Both the position numbers and the translations under genes were made by a program. From positions 1 to 60,348 of the forward strand of contig JACPNX010000032.1 in assembly GCA_016185275.1 (NCBI GenBank): 60,348 bases of DNA, read 5' to 3'. Under the pieces are notes generated by a model that saw only the letters and a program-made list of their open reading frames with translations, made no database searches and was not told the DNA's origin. Of this stretch, positions 53,531-60,348 are shown piece by piece. This DNA is from Actinomycetota bacterium (GTDB taxonomy: Bacteria; Actinomycetota; Acidimicrobiia; Acidimicrobiales; Iamiaceae). Every line of letters begins with the position of its first letter. Positions within the stretch are counted from its first letter, which is position 1.

Positions 53531-56017
53531 GTGAAGGCCGTGATCATGGCGGGTGGTGAGGGCACGAGGCTGCGCCCGCTGACATCGAACGCGCCCAAGC
53601 CGATGCTGCCATTGGCCAACCGGCCGATGATGGAGCACATCGTCAACCTGCTGAAGGTGCACGGGTTCGACGACATCGTCGTCACGGTGGCGTTCCTCGC
53701 CAACCAGATCCGCACCTACTTCGGCGACGGGTCCGAGTTCGGGGTGCGGATGGTCTATGCCACCGAGGAGGAGCCGCTCGGCACGGCCGGCTCCGTCCGC
53801 AACGCGATGGACGAGCTCGACGAGCGGTTCCTCGTCATCTCGGGTGACGTGCTCACCGACATCGACCTCGGCTCGGTCCTCGCCTTCCACGAGAAGCGCC
53901 AGGCGCTCGCCACGATCGGCCTCGTGTCCGTCGAGAACCCGCTCGAGTTCGGCATCGTCATCACGCGCGACGACGGCTCGATCGAGCGCTTCCTCGAGAA
54001 GCCGACCTGGGCCGAGGTGTTCAGCGACACGATCAACACCGGCATCTTCGTGCTCGAGCCCGAGATCTTCGAGCACATCCCCGCCGGCCGCCCGGTGGAC
54101 TTCTCGGGAGAGGTGTTCCCGCAGCTGCTGGCCGACGGGGCGCCGCTGTTCGGGGCGGTGTCCGACGGCTACTGGGAGGACGTCGGCACCCTCGAGGCCT
54201 ACGTCAGAGCCCACCGCGACGTGCTCGACGGCAAGGTCGACGTGGACGTCCCGGGCTTCGAGCTCAGCTCGGGGGTCTGGCTGGGCGAGGCCGCCGAGGT
54301 GCACCCGGAGGCCCGCATCGAGGGCTCCGCGGTGATCGGTCCCGGCTGCCGGGTCGATGCCGGCGTGCGGATCGGCGACTACACCGTCCTCGGCTCGAAC
54401 GTCCGCGTCCGGGCGGGCGCCGACATCGAGCGCTCGGTCGTGCACGACAACGCGTACCTCGGTGAGGGCGCCCGGCTCCGGGGCACCGTGCTCGGCCGTT
54501 CCACCGACCTGCGCCGGGGGACCCGCTGCGACGAGGGCTCGGTGGTCGGCGACGAGTGCTTCATCGGCAACGACGCAGTGATCGCGGCCGGCGTGAAGGT
54601 GTACCCGTTCAAGACGGTCGAGGCCGGCGCCACCATCAACTCGTCCATCGTCTGGGAGTCCAAGGGGGCGCGCAGCCTCTTCGGCCGCGAGGGCGTGATG
54701 GGTCTGGCCAACGTGGACATCACGCCGGAGCTGGCCACGCGGGTGGCGATGGCGTACGCGTCGACGCTCAAGAAGAACAGCACGGTCGTCATGTCGCGCG
54801 ACTCGAGCCGTGCGGCCCGCATGCTCAAGCGGGCCTGCATGGCCGGGCTCAATGCCGCGGGCGTCAACGTGGTCGACCTCGAGGTGGCCCCCGTGCCGGT
54901 CACGCGGTTCCTGGTTCGCCAGGCTCTCGCGGTGGGTGGGCTGACGGTTCGCCTCGTCGAGGAGGACCCGCAGTCGGTCGTGTTCCGGTTCTTCGACGCG
55001 GACGGCCGCGACCTGGCGGAGGGCGCGCAGCGCAAGATCGAGCGGCAGTTCCAGCGCGAGGACTTCCGCCGCGTCTTCGCGTCGGAGATCGGCGACATCG
55101 ACTTCCCGCCCCGGGCGCTGGAGCACTACACCGCCGCGCTCGGGGCCACGGTGGACCTCGGCGCCGTGCGGGCCGCGGCCTTCAAGCTGGTGGTGGACTA
55201 CGGCTACGGCTCCACGTCGTTCGTGATGCCGAACGTGCTGTCGCAGCTCGGCGCCGACGTGCTCGGCGTGAACCCCTACGCGTCGACCGCGGGCGTCATG
55301 CACTTCGACCGGCTCGTCCAGGCCGGCTCGGTGGGAGAGCTGGTCCGGGCGTCGGGCGCGGCGCTGGGTGCCGTGCTGAACCCCGACGGCGAGCACCTCA
55401 CGCTCGTCGACGACCGCGGCCGGGTGCTCGACGACGCGACCGCGCTCCACGCGGTGCTAAGGCTGGTGGCCGGCCACCTGCTGGGCGACACCGTCGCCCT
55501 CCCGGTGAACGTGAGCCAGGTGACCGAGCGACTGGTTGCGCCGTTCGGCGTGCGGGTCCGGTACACGAAGACCTCCACCTCCGCGCTCATGGAGGCCGCC
55601 ACCGATCCGGGCGTCGGGTTCGCCGCCAGCACCGACGGCGGCTTCATCCTTCCGGGCTTCCTGCCCGCCTTCGACGCCGCCGCCTCGCTGGTGAAGGTGC
55701 TCGAGCTCCTGGCGCTCGAGGGCACCATGCTGTCGGAGGTCGTCGACAGCCTGCCCCGGTCGCACCTCGTGCGAGAGAGCGTGGTGACGCCGTGGGAGCA
55801 GAAGGGCCTGGTCATGCGGCGCCTGGTCGAGCAGGCCAAGGACCACCAGCTCGTGCTCGTCGACGGTGTCAAGGTGCTGCACGACGGCGGCTGGGCGCTC
55901 GCCCTGCCCGACCCGGACGAGCCGGTCACGACCGTGTGGGCGGAGGGTTCCACGGACGCGGAGGCCCGTCGCCTGGCCCAGGAGTACGCGCGCCGGATCC
56001 GCCAGATGGTGCGCTGA
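53531..56017 (+). CDS. Mannose-1-phosphate guanylyltransferase-like enzyme fused to a degenerate phosphomannomutase domain
   Basis: 828 residues. Residues 1-235 are a nucleotidyltransferase: MKAVIMAGGEGTRLRPLTSN (1-20), PKPMLPLANRPMMEH, VISGDVLTDIDL (metal Asp), EKPTWAEVFSDTINTGIFV. Residues about 250-370 form a left-handed beta helix (PEARIEGSAVIGPGC; GVRIGDYTVLGSNVRV; ECFIGNDAVIAAGVKV). Residues about 375-825 align with phosphomannomutases, but the catalytic serine loop is MSRDSSRAARMLKRA (Ser replaced by Ala), the metal loop is LNPDGEHLTLVDDRG instead of DGDxDR, and the sugar loop is ASTDGGFILPGF. The mutase part is therefore probably inactive or regulatory. Predicted product is GDP-mannose or another NDP-sugar for envelope glycans. 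Confidence 0.88.
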   Translation: MKAVIMAGGEGTRLRPLTSNAPKPMLPLANRPMMEHIVNLLKVHGFDDIVVTVAFLANQIRTYFGDGSEFGVRMVYATEEEPLGTAGSVRNAMDELDERFLVISGDVLTDIDLGSVLAFHEKRQALATIGLVSVENPLEFGIVITRDDGSIERFLEKPTWAEVFSDTINTGIFVLEPEIFEHIPAGRPVDFSGEVFPQLLADGAPLFGAVSDGYWEDVGTLEAYVRAHRDVLDGKVDVDVPGFELSSGVWLGEAAEVHPEARIEGSAVIGPGCRVDAGVRIGDYTVLGSNVRVRAGADIERSVVHDNAYLGEGARLRGTVLGRSTDLRRGTRCDEGSVVGDECFIGNDAVIAAGVKVYPFKTVEAGATINSSIVWESKGARSLFGREGVMGLANVDITPELATRVAMAYASTLKKNSTVVMSRDSSRAARMLKRACMAGLNAAGVNVVDLEVAPVPVTRFLVRQALAVGGLTVRLVEEDPQSVVFRFFDADGRDLAEGAQRKIERQFQREDFRRVFASEIGDIDFPPRALEHYTAALGATVDLGAVRAAAFKLVVDYGYGSTSFVMPNVLSQLGADVLGVNPYASTAGVMHFDRLVQAGSVGELVRASGAALGAVLNPDGEHLTLVDDRGRVLDDATALHAVLRLVAGHLLGDTVALPVNVSQVTERLVAPFGVRVRYTKTSTSALMEAATDPGVGFAASTDGGFILPGFLPAFDAAASLVKVLELLALEGTMLSEVVDSLPRSHLVRESVVTPWEQKGLVMRRLVEQAKDHQLVLVDGVKVLHDGGWALALPDPDEPVTTVWAEGSTDAEARRLAQEYARRIRQMVR

Positions 56018-56144
56018 GCCACCACGGTTGGCGGGCGCGACCCCCCGCCGAGGCTCACGCTGCACTAGAGGTCGCGGGTGATCGGACGCCTCACAGCCCT
56101 TGCGGTGGTGCCCGTCGAGCCGGCGGACGGCCGGATCGTCGTGC

Positions 56145-56152
56145 GGTAGCGT
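56145..56152 (+). promoter_or_regulatory. Leaderless-type promoter box for gcvH
   Basis: GGTAGCGT, 7 nt before the ATG at 56160. Probably drives gcvH-FHA-MerR. Confidence 0.6.
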
Positions 56153-56159
56153 GCCGCCC

Positions 56160-56540
56160 ATGAACGTGCCCGACGACCTGCGCTACACCAAGGACCACGA
56201 GTGGGTCCGGGTCGAGGGTGATCGGGTCCGTGTGGGCATCACCGACCATGCTCAGGAGGCACTCGGCGACGTGGTGTTCGTGCAGCTTCCCGAGATCGGT
56301 GCCCCGTCCACCCTGGGCGAGTCGTTCTGCGAGGTGGAGTCCACCAAGGCCGTGTCCGACATCTACGCACCGGTCACCGGCACCGTCGTGGAGGTGAACG
56401 ACGATCTCGCCGACAACCCCGAGCGCCTCAACGAGGATCCGTACGGCGATGGCTGGATCTGCGTGCTCGAGGCGGTCGATCGCGCCGAGCTCGATCAGCT
56501 GCTCGGCGCCGATGCGTACCGCAGCTTGGTGGAGGGCTGA
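56160..56540 (+). CDS. gcvH: Glycine cleavage system H protein
   Basis: 126 residues; the lipoyl carrier that shuttles the aminomethyl group between P, T and L proteins. DLRYTKDHEWVRVEGDRVRV (about 6-25), GITDHAQEALGDVVFVQLPE and the lipoylation site FCEVESTKAVSDIYAPVTG (about 58-76, Lys in ESTKAVS) are clear. Ends in the usual DQLLGADAYRSLVEG. gcvT lies 2.8 kb downstream and gcvP is outside the window. Confidence 0.96.
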   Translation: MNVPDDLRYTKDHEWVRVEGDRVRVGITDHAQEALGDVVFVQLPEIGAPSTLGESFCEVESTKAVSDIYAPVTGTVVEVNDDLADNPERLNEDPYGDGWICVLEAVDRAELDQLLGADAYRSLVEG

Positions 56541-56561
56541 CCGTGGGGGAGCGGGCCGCAC

Positions 56562-57080
56562 GTGAGCGAGAACGGCGGTAGCGGCGTGGCCGACGTGTTC
56601 TGCAACCGGTGCGGCCACCGGAACCCACCCGAGTCGCGGTTCTGCTCGTCGTGCGGTGCGCCGCTCGACGCCTCGGTCGAGGACCGACCGACGATCACCT
56701 ACCAGCTCGACACGCCGACCGAGGCGAACGAGGCCATCGAGGTGGATCTGGGCGAGGTGCCCTCCGGCGGGATGCTGGTCGTGCACTCGGGACCCAACGC
56801 GGGGTCGCGCTTCGCGGTCGACCAGGACACGATCACCGTCGGGCGCCACCCCGAGAGCGACATCTTCCTGGACGACATCACGGTCTCGCGTCGCCACGTG
56901 GAGATCGTCCGCCAGGGTGACGCCTTCGTCGTGCGCGACGTCGGTTCCCTGAACGGCACCTACGTCAACCGCCAGCGCATCGACGAGACGACGCTCCACG
57001 ACGGCGACGAGCTGCAGGTCGGCAAGTTCAAGCTGCTCTACGTCGGCGGCGGCGCAGCGGGCTCGGCGGGCTCGGCGTGA
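56562..57080 (+). CDS. garA: GarA-like FHA protein with N-terminal zinc ribbon
   Basis: 172 residues. A zinc ribbon (VFCNRCGHRNPPESRFCSSC, residues 12-31; Cys-x2-Cys twice) precedes a Thr-rich linker (DRPTITYQLDTPTE) and an FHA domain (about 68-155): ITVGRHPESDIFLDDITVSR (GRxxx and SRRH phosphothreonine-binding residues) and GSLNGTYVNRQRI. Genomic context gcvH-FHA-MerR-nuclease-MerR matches mycobacterial Rv1826-Rv1830, where GarA controls 2-oxoglutarate and glutamate enzymes. The linker threonines take the place of the kinase-targeted ETTS motif of GarA, though it is not conserved. GTG start; stop overlaps the MerR gene. Confidence 0.85.
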   Translation: MSENGGSGVADVFCNRCGHRNPPESRFCSSCGAPLDASVEDRPTITYQLDTPTEANEAIEVDLGEVPSGGMLVVHSGPNAGSRFAVDQDTITVGRHPESDIFLDDITVSRRHVEIVRQGDAFVVRDVGSLNGTYVNRQRIDETTLHDGDELQVGKFKLLYVGGGAAGSAGSA

Positions 57081-58021
57081 TGGCGGAGCCGCCGGCCCAC
57101 CTGTCGATCGGCGAGGTCCTGAACCTCCTGCAGGGCGACTTCCCCGACATCACGATCTCGAAGATCCGGTTCCTCGAGAGCCAGGGCCTCATCGACCCGG
57201 AGCGCACGCCGTCGGGGTACCGCAAGTTCTACGAGCCCGACATCGAGCGCCTGCGCTGGATCCTCACGCAGCAAAAGGATCACTTCCTGCCGTTGAAGGT
57301 GATCAAGGAGCGGCTGCTGGAGGCCGGTCAGGGCGCCGCCCCCGACGGTGGCGGCAACGGCGACCGCGGCGACCGCGGCGACCGCGGCGCCGGGCGGGCG
57401 GATGCCGAGGCGAACGCAACGCGCCGAGGCGCGGAGCAGCCCGAGGTGCTCTTCGAGTCCGAAGGGACGGGAGGATCGCAGCCGGTCTGGATGGCCGATG
57501 CGGCGCGGGCGCGGGCCGGGCGGGCCACCGGCACGCGCCTGAACGGACCGCGCGGCGAGGCTTCCCCCGGCCGCGGCGGAACCGACGCGGCCGCCGACGG
57601 CGCGGGCGGCATCGGCGGCTCGCCGCTGGACCGCGGGCCGACCACGGTGAGCCTCACCCTCGAGGAGCTGGCGTCGGCGGCGGGTCTCGAGGTGGGCGAC
57701 GTGCGGGCCCTCGAGCAGTTCGGTCTCGTGGTCGGGCGCACCGTCGGGCCCGACCTGTTCTACGACGGCGACGCCCTCGTGATCGCCCAGAAGGCGGCCG
57801 GCTTCCTGCGCCACGGCATCGAGCCGAGGCACCTCCGGATGTTCAAGACGACCGCCGATCGCGAGGCCTCGTTCCTGGAGCAGGTGGTGCTCCCGGTGCT
57901 CAAGCAACGCAGCCCGGAGGCCCGGCGCCAGGCGCTGGCCACCCTCGGAGAGCTCGCCGCGCTGGGTCAGGCGATGAGGGCGGCACTGTTGCGCAGCGCG
58001 CTGCGAGACCACCTCGCCTGA
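57080..58021 (+). CDS. MerR-family regulator (Rv1828/FtsR-like)
   Basis: 313 residues. An N-terminal winged helix (LSIGEVLNLLQGDFPDITIS, then KIRFLESQGLIDPERTPSGY and RKFYEPDIERLRWIL, about 8-65) is followed by a long disordered Gly/Arg/Asp-rich linker (about 88-190, with GDR repeats at 57358-57387) and a second helical domain (TVSLTLEELASAAGLEVGDV; FYDGDALVIAQKAAGFLRHG). Corynebacterial FtsR, its homologue, activates ftsZ. The linker is longer than usual. ATG at 57080 overlaps the FHA stop; GTG at 57077 is an alternative. Confidence 0.85.
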   Translation: MAEPPAHLSIGEVLNLLQGDFPDITISKIRFLESQGLIDPERTPSGYRKFYEPDIERLRWILTQQKDHFLPLKVIKERLLEAGQGAAPDGGGNGDRGDRGDRGAGRADAEANATRRGAEQPEVLFESEGTGGSQPVWMADAARARAGRATGTRLNGPRGEASPGRGGTDAAADGAGGIGGSPLDRGPTTVSLTLEELASAAGLEVGDVRALEQFGLVVGRTVGPDLFYDGDALVIAQKAAGFLRHGIEPRHLRMFKTTADREASFLEQVVLPVLKQRSPEARRQALATLGELAALGQAMRAALLRSALRDHLA

Positions 58022-58090
58022 GCGCGCCGCGGTCGTCGACGGTCCGCTCCGTCGGCCGTCCGTCCGAGCGATCGGCGCTCGGGCGCCAGC

Positions 58091-58098
58091 GGTAGGGT
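58091..58098 (+). promoter_or_regulatory. Leaderless-type promoter box for the bifunctional nuclease gene
   Basis: GGTAGGGT, 7 nt before the GTG at 58106. Spacing decides the start in favour of 58106 over the in-frame GTG at 58097, which lies inside the box. Confidence 0.55.
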
Positions 58099-58105
58099 GC
58101 AGGTC

Positions 58106-58600
58106 GTGGTCGAGATGGATCTTCTCGGGGTCCGCGTCGAGCTGCCTACCAACACGCCGATCTGCCTGCTGCGCGAGCGCGCCGGTGACCGGCGGGTGTT
58201 GCCGATCTTCATCGGTGGACCCGAAGCCACGGCGATCGCCTTCGCGCTCGAGGAGGTCGTCACGCCGAGGCCGATGACCCACGACCTGCTGAAGGACGTC
58301 CTGGACGAGCTCGGCGTCAGCGTCGAGTCGGTGGCCGTCGTCGATCTGCGGGACGGCACCTTCTACGCCGAGCTGGTGCTGCACGCGGCGGACGGGGTGC
58401 ACCGCGTGTCCAGCCGACCCTCCGACGCACTCGCCCTGGCGGCGCGCACCGGGACGCCCATCTTCGCCGCGGAGGCGGTGCTCGACGCGGCCGCCTACGC
58501 CCCCCCCGACGAGGAGGACGAGGCGGGCGAGTCCGAGGAGGTCGTCGAGCAGTTCAAGGAGTTCATCGACTCCGTCAATCCCGAGGACTTCGCGCCGTAG
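58106..58600 (+). CDS. Bifunctional nuclease family (BFN/DUF151) protein
   Basis: 164 residues. DUF151 features are EMDLLGVRVELPTNTPICLL (about 3-22), RRVLPIFIGGPEATAIAFAL (about 30-49, the GxxEAxAI signature), RPMTHDLLKDVLDELG and SRPSDALALAARTGTPIFAA (about 108-127). The C-terminus is highly acidic (PPDEEDEAGESEEVVEQFKE). It corresponds to mycobacterial Rv1829. Plant relatives have combined DNase/RNase activity; the bacterial role is not established. Confidence 0.87.
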   Translation: MVEMDLLGVRVELPTNTPICLLRERAGDRRVLPIFIGGPEATAIAFALEEVVTPRPMTHDLLKDVLDELGVSVESVAVVDLRDGTFYAELVLHAADGVHRVSSRPSDALALAARTGTPIFAAEAVLDAAAYAPPDEEDEAGESEEVVEQFKEFIDSVNPEDFAP

Positions 58601-58631
58601 ACCCGGGCGTCCCGGGTCCGGTCCGCCGCCG

Positions 58632-58661
58632 TTGACGGGGCAAGGACCGTGGCCGTACGCT
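58632..58661 (+). promoter_or_regulatory. Sigma-70-type promoter for the second MerR gene
   Basis: TTGACG (58632-58637) and TACGCT (58656-58661) with an 18-nt spacer, about 84 nt before the GTG, which has a proper SD (GGAGG, 58735-58739). This is the clearest full -35/-10 promoter in the window and contrasts with the leaderless boxes nearby. Confidence 0.6.
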
Positions 58662-58744
58662 GCCGGATCACATCCCCGTAACTTCACCGCTGTGGCACGT
58701 CGGCAACCCGCCGCCGCCCCCGCGGTCGCCGATCGGAGGCTCGG

Positions 58745-59242
58745 GTGGACGTCATCGGGTACAGCGGCAAGCAGGCGGCCGAGATCGTCGGCATCACCTA
58801 CCGGCAGCTGGACTACTGGGCCCGCACCGATCTCGTCCGGCCCTCGCTGGCCGACGCCAAGGGCAGCGGTTCTCGCCGGCGCTACTCGTACCGGGACCTT
58901 CTCGAGCTCAAGGTCATCAAGACGCTGCTCGACGCGGGGATCAAGCTCGAGTCGGTGCGCGGTGCGTTCAGCTACCTCCGGGAGAACCTCGGGGAGGACA
59001 TCGCGTCCGCGCAGCTCGTGATCTCCGGCAGCAGCGCGGTGCTGGTGCGCGACGGCGCCGAGCTGATCGACGTCGTGAACCGCTACCAGGGCCAGGGCGT
59101 GCTGAACCTCAACATCCTCGCCTTGGAGAACGTGAAGGGCGAGCTCGACGCGAAGGTGCACGAGCTGGTGCCCGACCAGATGGCCGGCGCCGCGCCGCCC
59201 CAGCCGTCGCCGTCTCCGTCACGGCGCGCCGCCGCCCGCTGA
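58745..59242 (+). CDS. MerR-family regulator (Rv1830-like)
   Basis: 165 residues. Winged helix: YSGKQAAEIVGITYRQLDYW (about 5-24), ARTDLVRPSLADAKGSGSRR and RYSYRDLLELKVIKTLLDAG (about 45-64), then IKLESVRGAFSYLRENLGED and a small beta domain (QLVISGSSAVLVRDG). It lacks sensor cysteines, so it is not a metal or redox MerR. It ends with a Pro/Ser/Arg tail. Synteny with the nuclease gene equals mycobacterial Rv1829-Rv1830. The GTG is fixed by GGAGG 5 nt upstream. Confidence 0.87.
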   Translation: MDVIGYSGKQAAEIVGITYRQLDYWARTDLVRPSLADAKGSGSRRRYSYRDLLELKVIKTLLDAGIKLESVRGAFSYLRENLGEDIASAQLVISGSSAVLVRDGAELIDVVNRYQGQGVLNLNILALENVKGELDAKVHELVPDQMAGAAPPQPSPSPSRRAAAR

Positions 59243-59331
59243 TCGCCCGCTGCCCGCGACGGACGCGGGGACCGTCGATGTTCCGCTCGGGCGAGCAGCG
59301 TGCGCTCGGGCGGGCCGCCGGCCGGGCGGCG

Positions 59332-59339
59332 GGTACCCT
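59332..59339 (+). promoter_or_regulatory. Leaderless-type promoter box for gcvT
   Basis: GGTACCCT, 6 nt before the GTG at 59346; identical to the SRAP and ispH boxes. Confidence 0.6.
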
Positions 59340-59345
59340 CCGGCC

Positions 59346-60348
59346 GTGACGCTGCGCACCTCGCCGCTCGATGCGGCCCACCGAGCCCTCGGCGCCCGCA
59401 TGGTCGCCTTCGGTGGCTGGGAGATGCCGCTGAGCTACCCGGGCGGCACACTGGCCGAGCATCGGGCGTGCCGCACGGCGGCCGTGGCGTTCGACGTGAG
59501 CCATCTCGGAACCGTCCGGGTGACCGGTGCGGGAGCGTACGAGCGGCTGCAGCGGGCGCTGAGCAACGACCTCGGCAAGATCGGCCCCGGGCGCGCCCAG
59601 TACACGCACCTGTTGGACGACGACGGGTCGGTGCTCGACGACATCATCGTCTGGTGGGTGGATGCGGAGCGCTTCGACGTGATGCCGAACGCGTCCAACA
59701 CCGAGCGGGTCGTCGAAGCGCTCGGTGACGATGCGAGGGACGTGACGTCCGAGCGAGCCGTGGTCGCGCTCCAGGGGCCGGCTGCTCGCACGCTGCTCGC
59801 GGCGCTCGCCCCGGAAGCGGCAGCCGTCGGCCGGTTCCGGATCACGCCGTTCGCATGGGACGGCACTGACTGCCTGGCCGCCGGGACCGGCTACACCGGC
59901 GAGGACGGCGTCGAGATCGCGGTGCCGGCCGAGCGGGCCGAGGCGCTCTGGCAGGCCCTCGTGGTCGCCGGCTTCGAGCCGGCGGGGCTCGGGGCGCGCG
60001 ACACGTTGCGCCTGGAAGCCGGTCTCCCGTTGCACGGCCACGAGCTGGGGCCCGGCATCACGCCGCTGCAAGCGGGGCTCGGCTGGGTCGTGGCCTGGAA
60101 CAAGGGCGACTTCAGGGGCCGCGCGGCGCTGGAGGCCGAACGCGAGCGGGGCGTCGCCCGGCGGCTGCGCGGACTGGCCGTCGCCGGGCGGCGACCGCCG
60201 CGCGAGCACCAGCCGGTGTTGGTCGAGGGCGTGCCGGTGGGCGAGGTCACCAGCGGCAACTTCTCGCCGGTCCTCGGCCACGGGATCGCGCTGGCGTTCC
60301 TGCCGCCGGATGTCGACGAGGGCACCCAGGTGACGGTCGAAGCCCGCG
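59346..60348 (+). CDS. gcvT: Aminomethyltransferase (glycine cleavage T protein), 3' end beyond the window
   Basis: 334 codons present, open to the window edge. The T-protein N-terminus is clear: TLRTSPLDAAHRALGARMV, FGGWEMPLSYPGG, EHRACRTAAVAFDVSHLGTV (about 40-59). YTHLLDDDGSVLDDIIVWW, VALQGPAARTLLAAL, GTGYTGEDGVEIAVPAERAE (folate region) and ARDTLRLEAGLPLHGHELG follow. It transfers the methylene group from lipoylated GcvH to tetrahydrofolate. FDVSH and GYTGE motifs are intact. It is its own unit, separate from gcvH. Confidence 0.93.
   Translation, partial: MTLRTSPLDAAHRALGARMVAFGGWEMPLSYPGGTLAEHRACRTAAVAFDVSHLGTVRVTGAGAYERLQRALSNDLGKIGPGRAQYTHLLDDDGSVLDDIIVWWVDAERFDVMPNASNTERVVEALGDDARDVTSERAVVALQGPAARTLLAALAPEAAAVGRFRITPFAWDGTDCLAAGTGYTGEDGVEIAVPAERAEALWQALVVAGFEPAGLGARDTLRLEAGLPLHGHELGPGITPLQAGLGWVVAWNKGDFRGRAALEAERERGVARRLRGLAVAGRRPPREHQPVLVEGVPVGEVTSGNFSPVLGHGIALAFLPPDVDEGTQVTVEAR

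Noticed and set aside
56028..56052. GC-rich inverted sequence after the ManC fusion as a terminator
   Set aside because: Pairing is short and imperfect and no T-run follows; not strong enough to call.

Overview
The window is a high-GC chromosomal segment of an actinobacterium. Gene order from about 11.5 to 39 kb follows the mycobacterial Rv1692-Rv1713 block: HAD phosphatase, tlyA, nadK, recN, steA, steB/mctB, pyrG, nudix, xerD, scpA, scpB, rluB, cmk, der. The stretch 52.8-59.2 kb resembles Rv1822-Rv1830: pgsA, gcvH, garA, MerR, bifunctional nuclease, MerR. The absence of mycolate genes, the ferredoxin-dependent 2-oxoacid oxidoreductase and the style of the proteins suggest a deep-branching class such as Acidimicrobiia. 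That placement is inference.

Layout. 1-3028 is the 3' two thirds of a 23S rRNA gene, interrupted by two adjacent group I introns separated by an exon of only 8 nt; the second intron encodes a LAGLIDADG endonuclease. A 5S gene and a strong terminator follow. 3.4-12.3 kb holds a TPR protein with a huge basic disordered region, an SSB-like protein, class I aldolase, KorAB, a DUF1015 protein and a HAD phosphatase. 12.4-24.1 kb is one long, mostly overlapping run: phasin-like protein, TlyA, NAD kinase, RecN, SteA, SteB, MurJ, a three-part glycosyltransferase/phosphatase-like/membrane fusion, and a WecA-like transferase (NADP supply, DNA repair, division and envelope assembly). 24.2-29.4 kb has pyrG-nudix-xerD, a DksA-like protein, an HD protein and trpS. 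29.5-39.4 kb holds chromosome condensation (scpAB), rluB, aromatic synthesis (aroH, aroA), cmk, plsC, ispH, a DUF512 radical SAM protein and der. 39.4-43.4 kb holds a PP2C phosphatase, acyl-CoA carboxyltransferase, HMG-CoA-lyase-like protein, a small zinc-ribbon membrane protein and tRNA-Pro. 43.4-52.8 kb is more accessory: a charged helical protein, a secreted subtilase with a Trp-repeat tail, a GGDEF/EAL protein, an M20 peptidase, SRAP, DUF2079 and HIT proteins. 52.8-60.3 kb holds pgsA, a ManC/phosphomannomutase fusion, and the glycine-cleavage and regulatory cluster, ending inside gcvT.

Regulation visible in the sequence: about sixteen transcription units begin with a GGTANNNT-like box only 5-10 nt before the start codon, with no Shine-Dalgarno, which is the pattern of leaderless mRNAs. 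Genes inside units overlap or abut (ATGA, GTGA). In three places the TAG stop of the upstream gene is part of the next unit's box. No stretch over 300 bases outside the rRNA lacks a gene. I saw no CRISPR array, prophage or insertion sequence; the only clear mobile elements are the rRNA introns.
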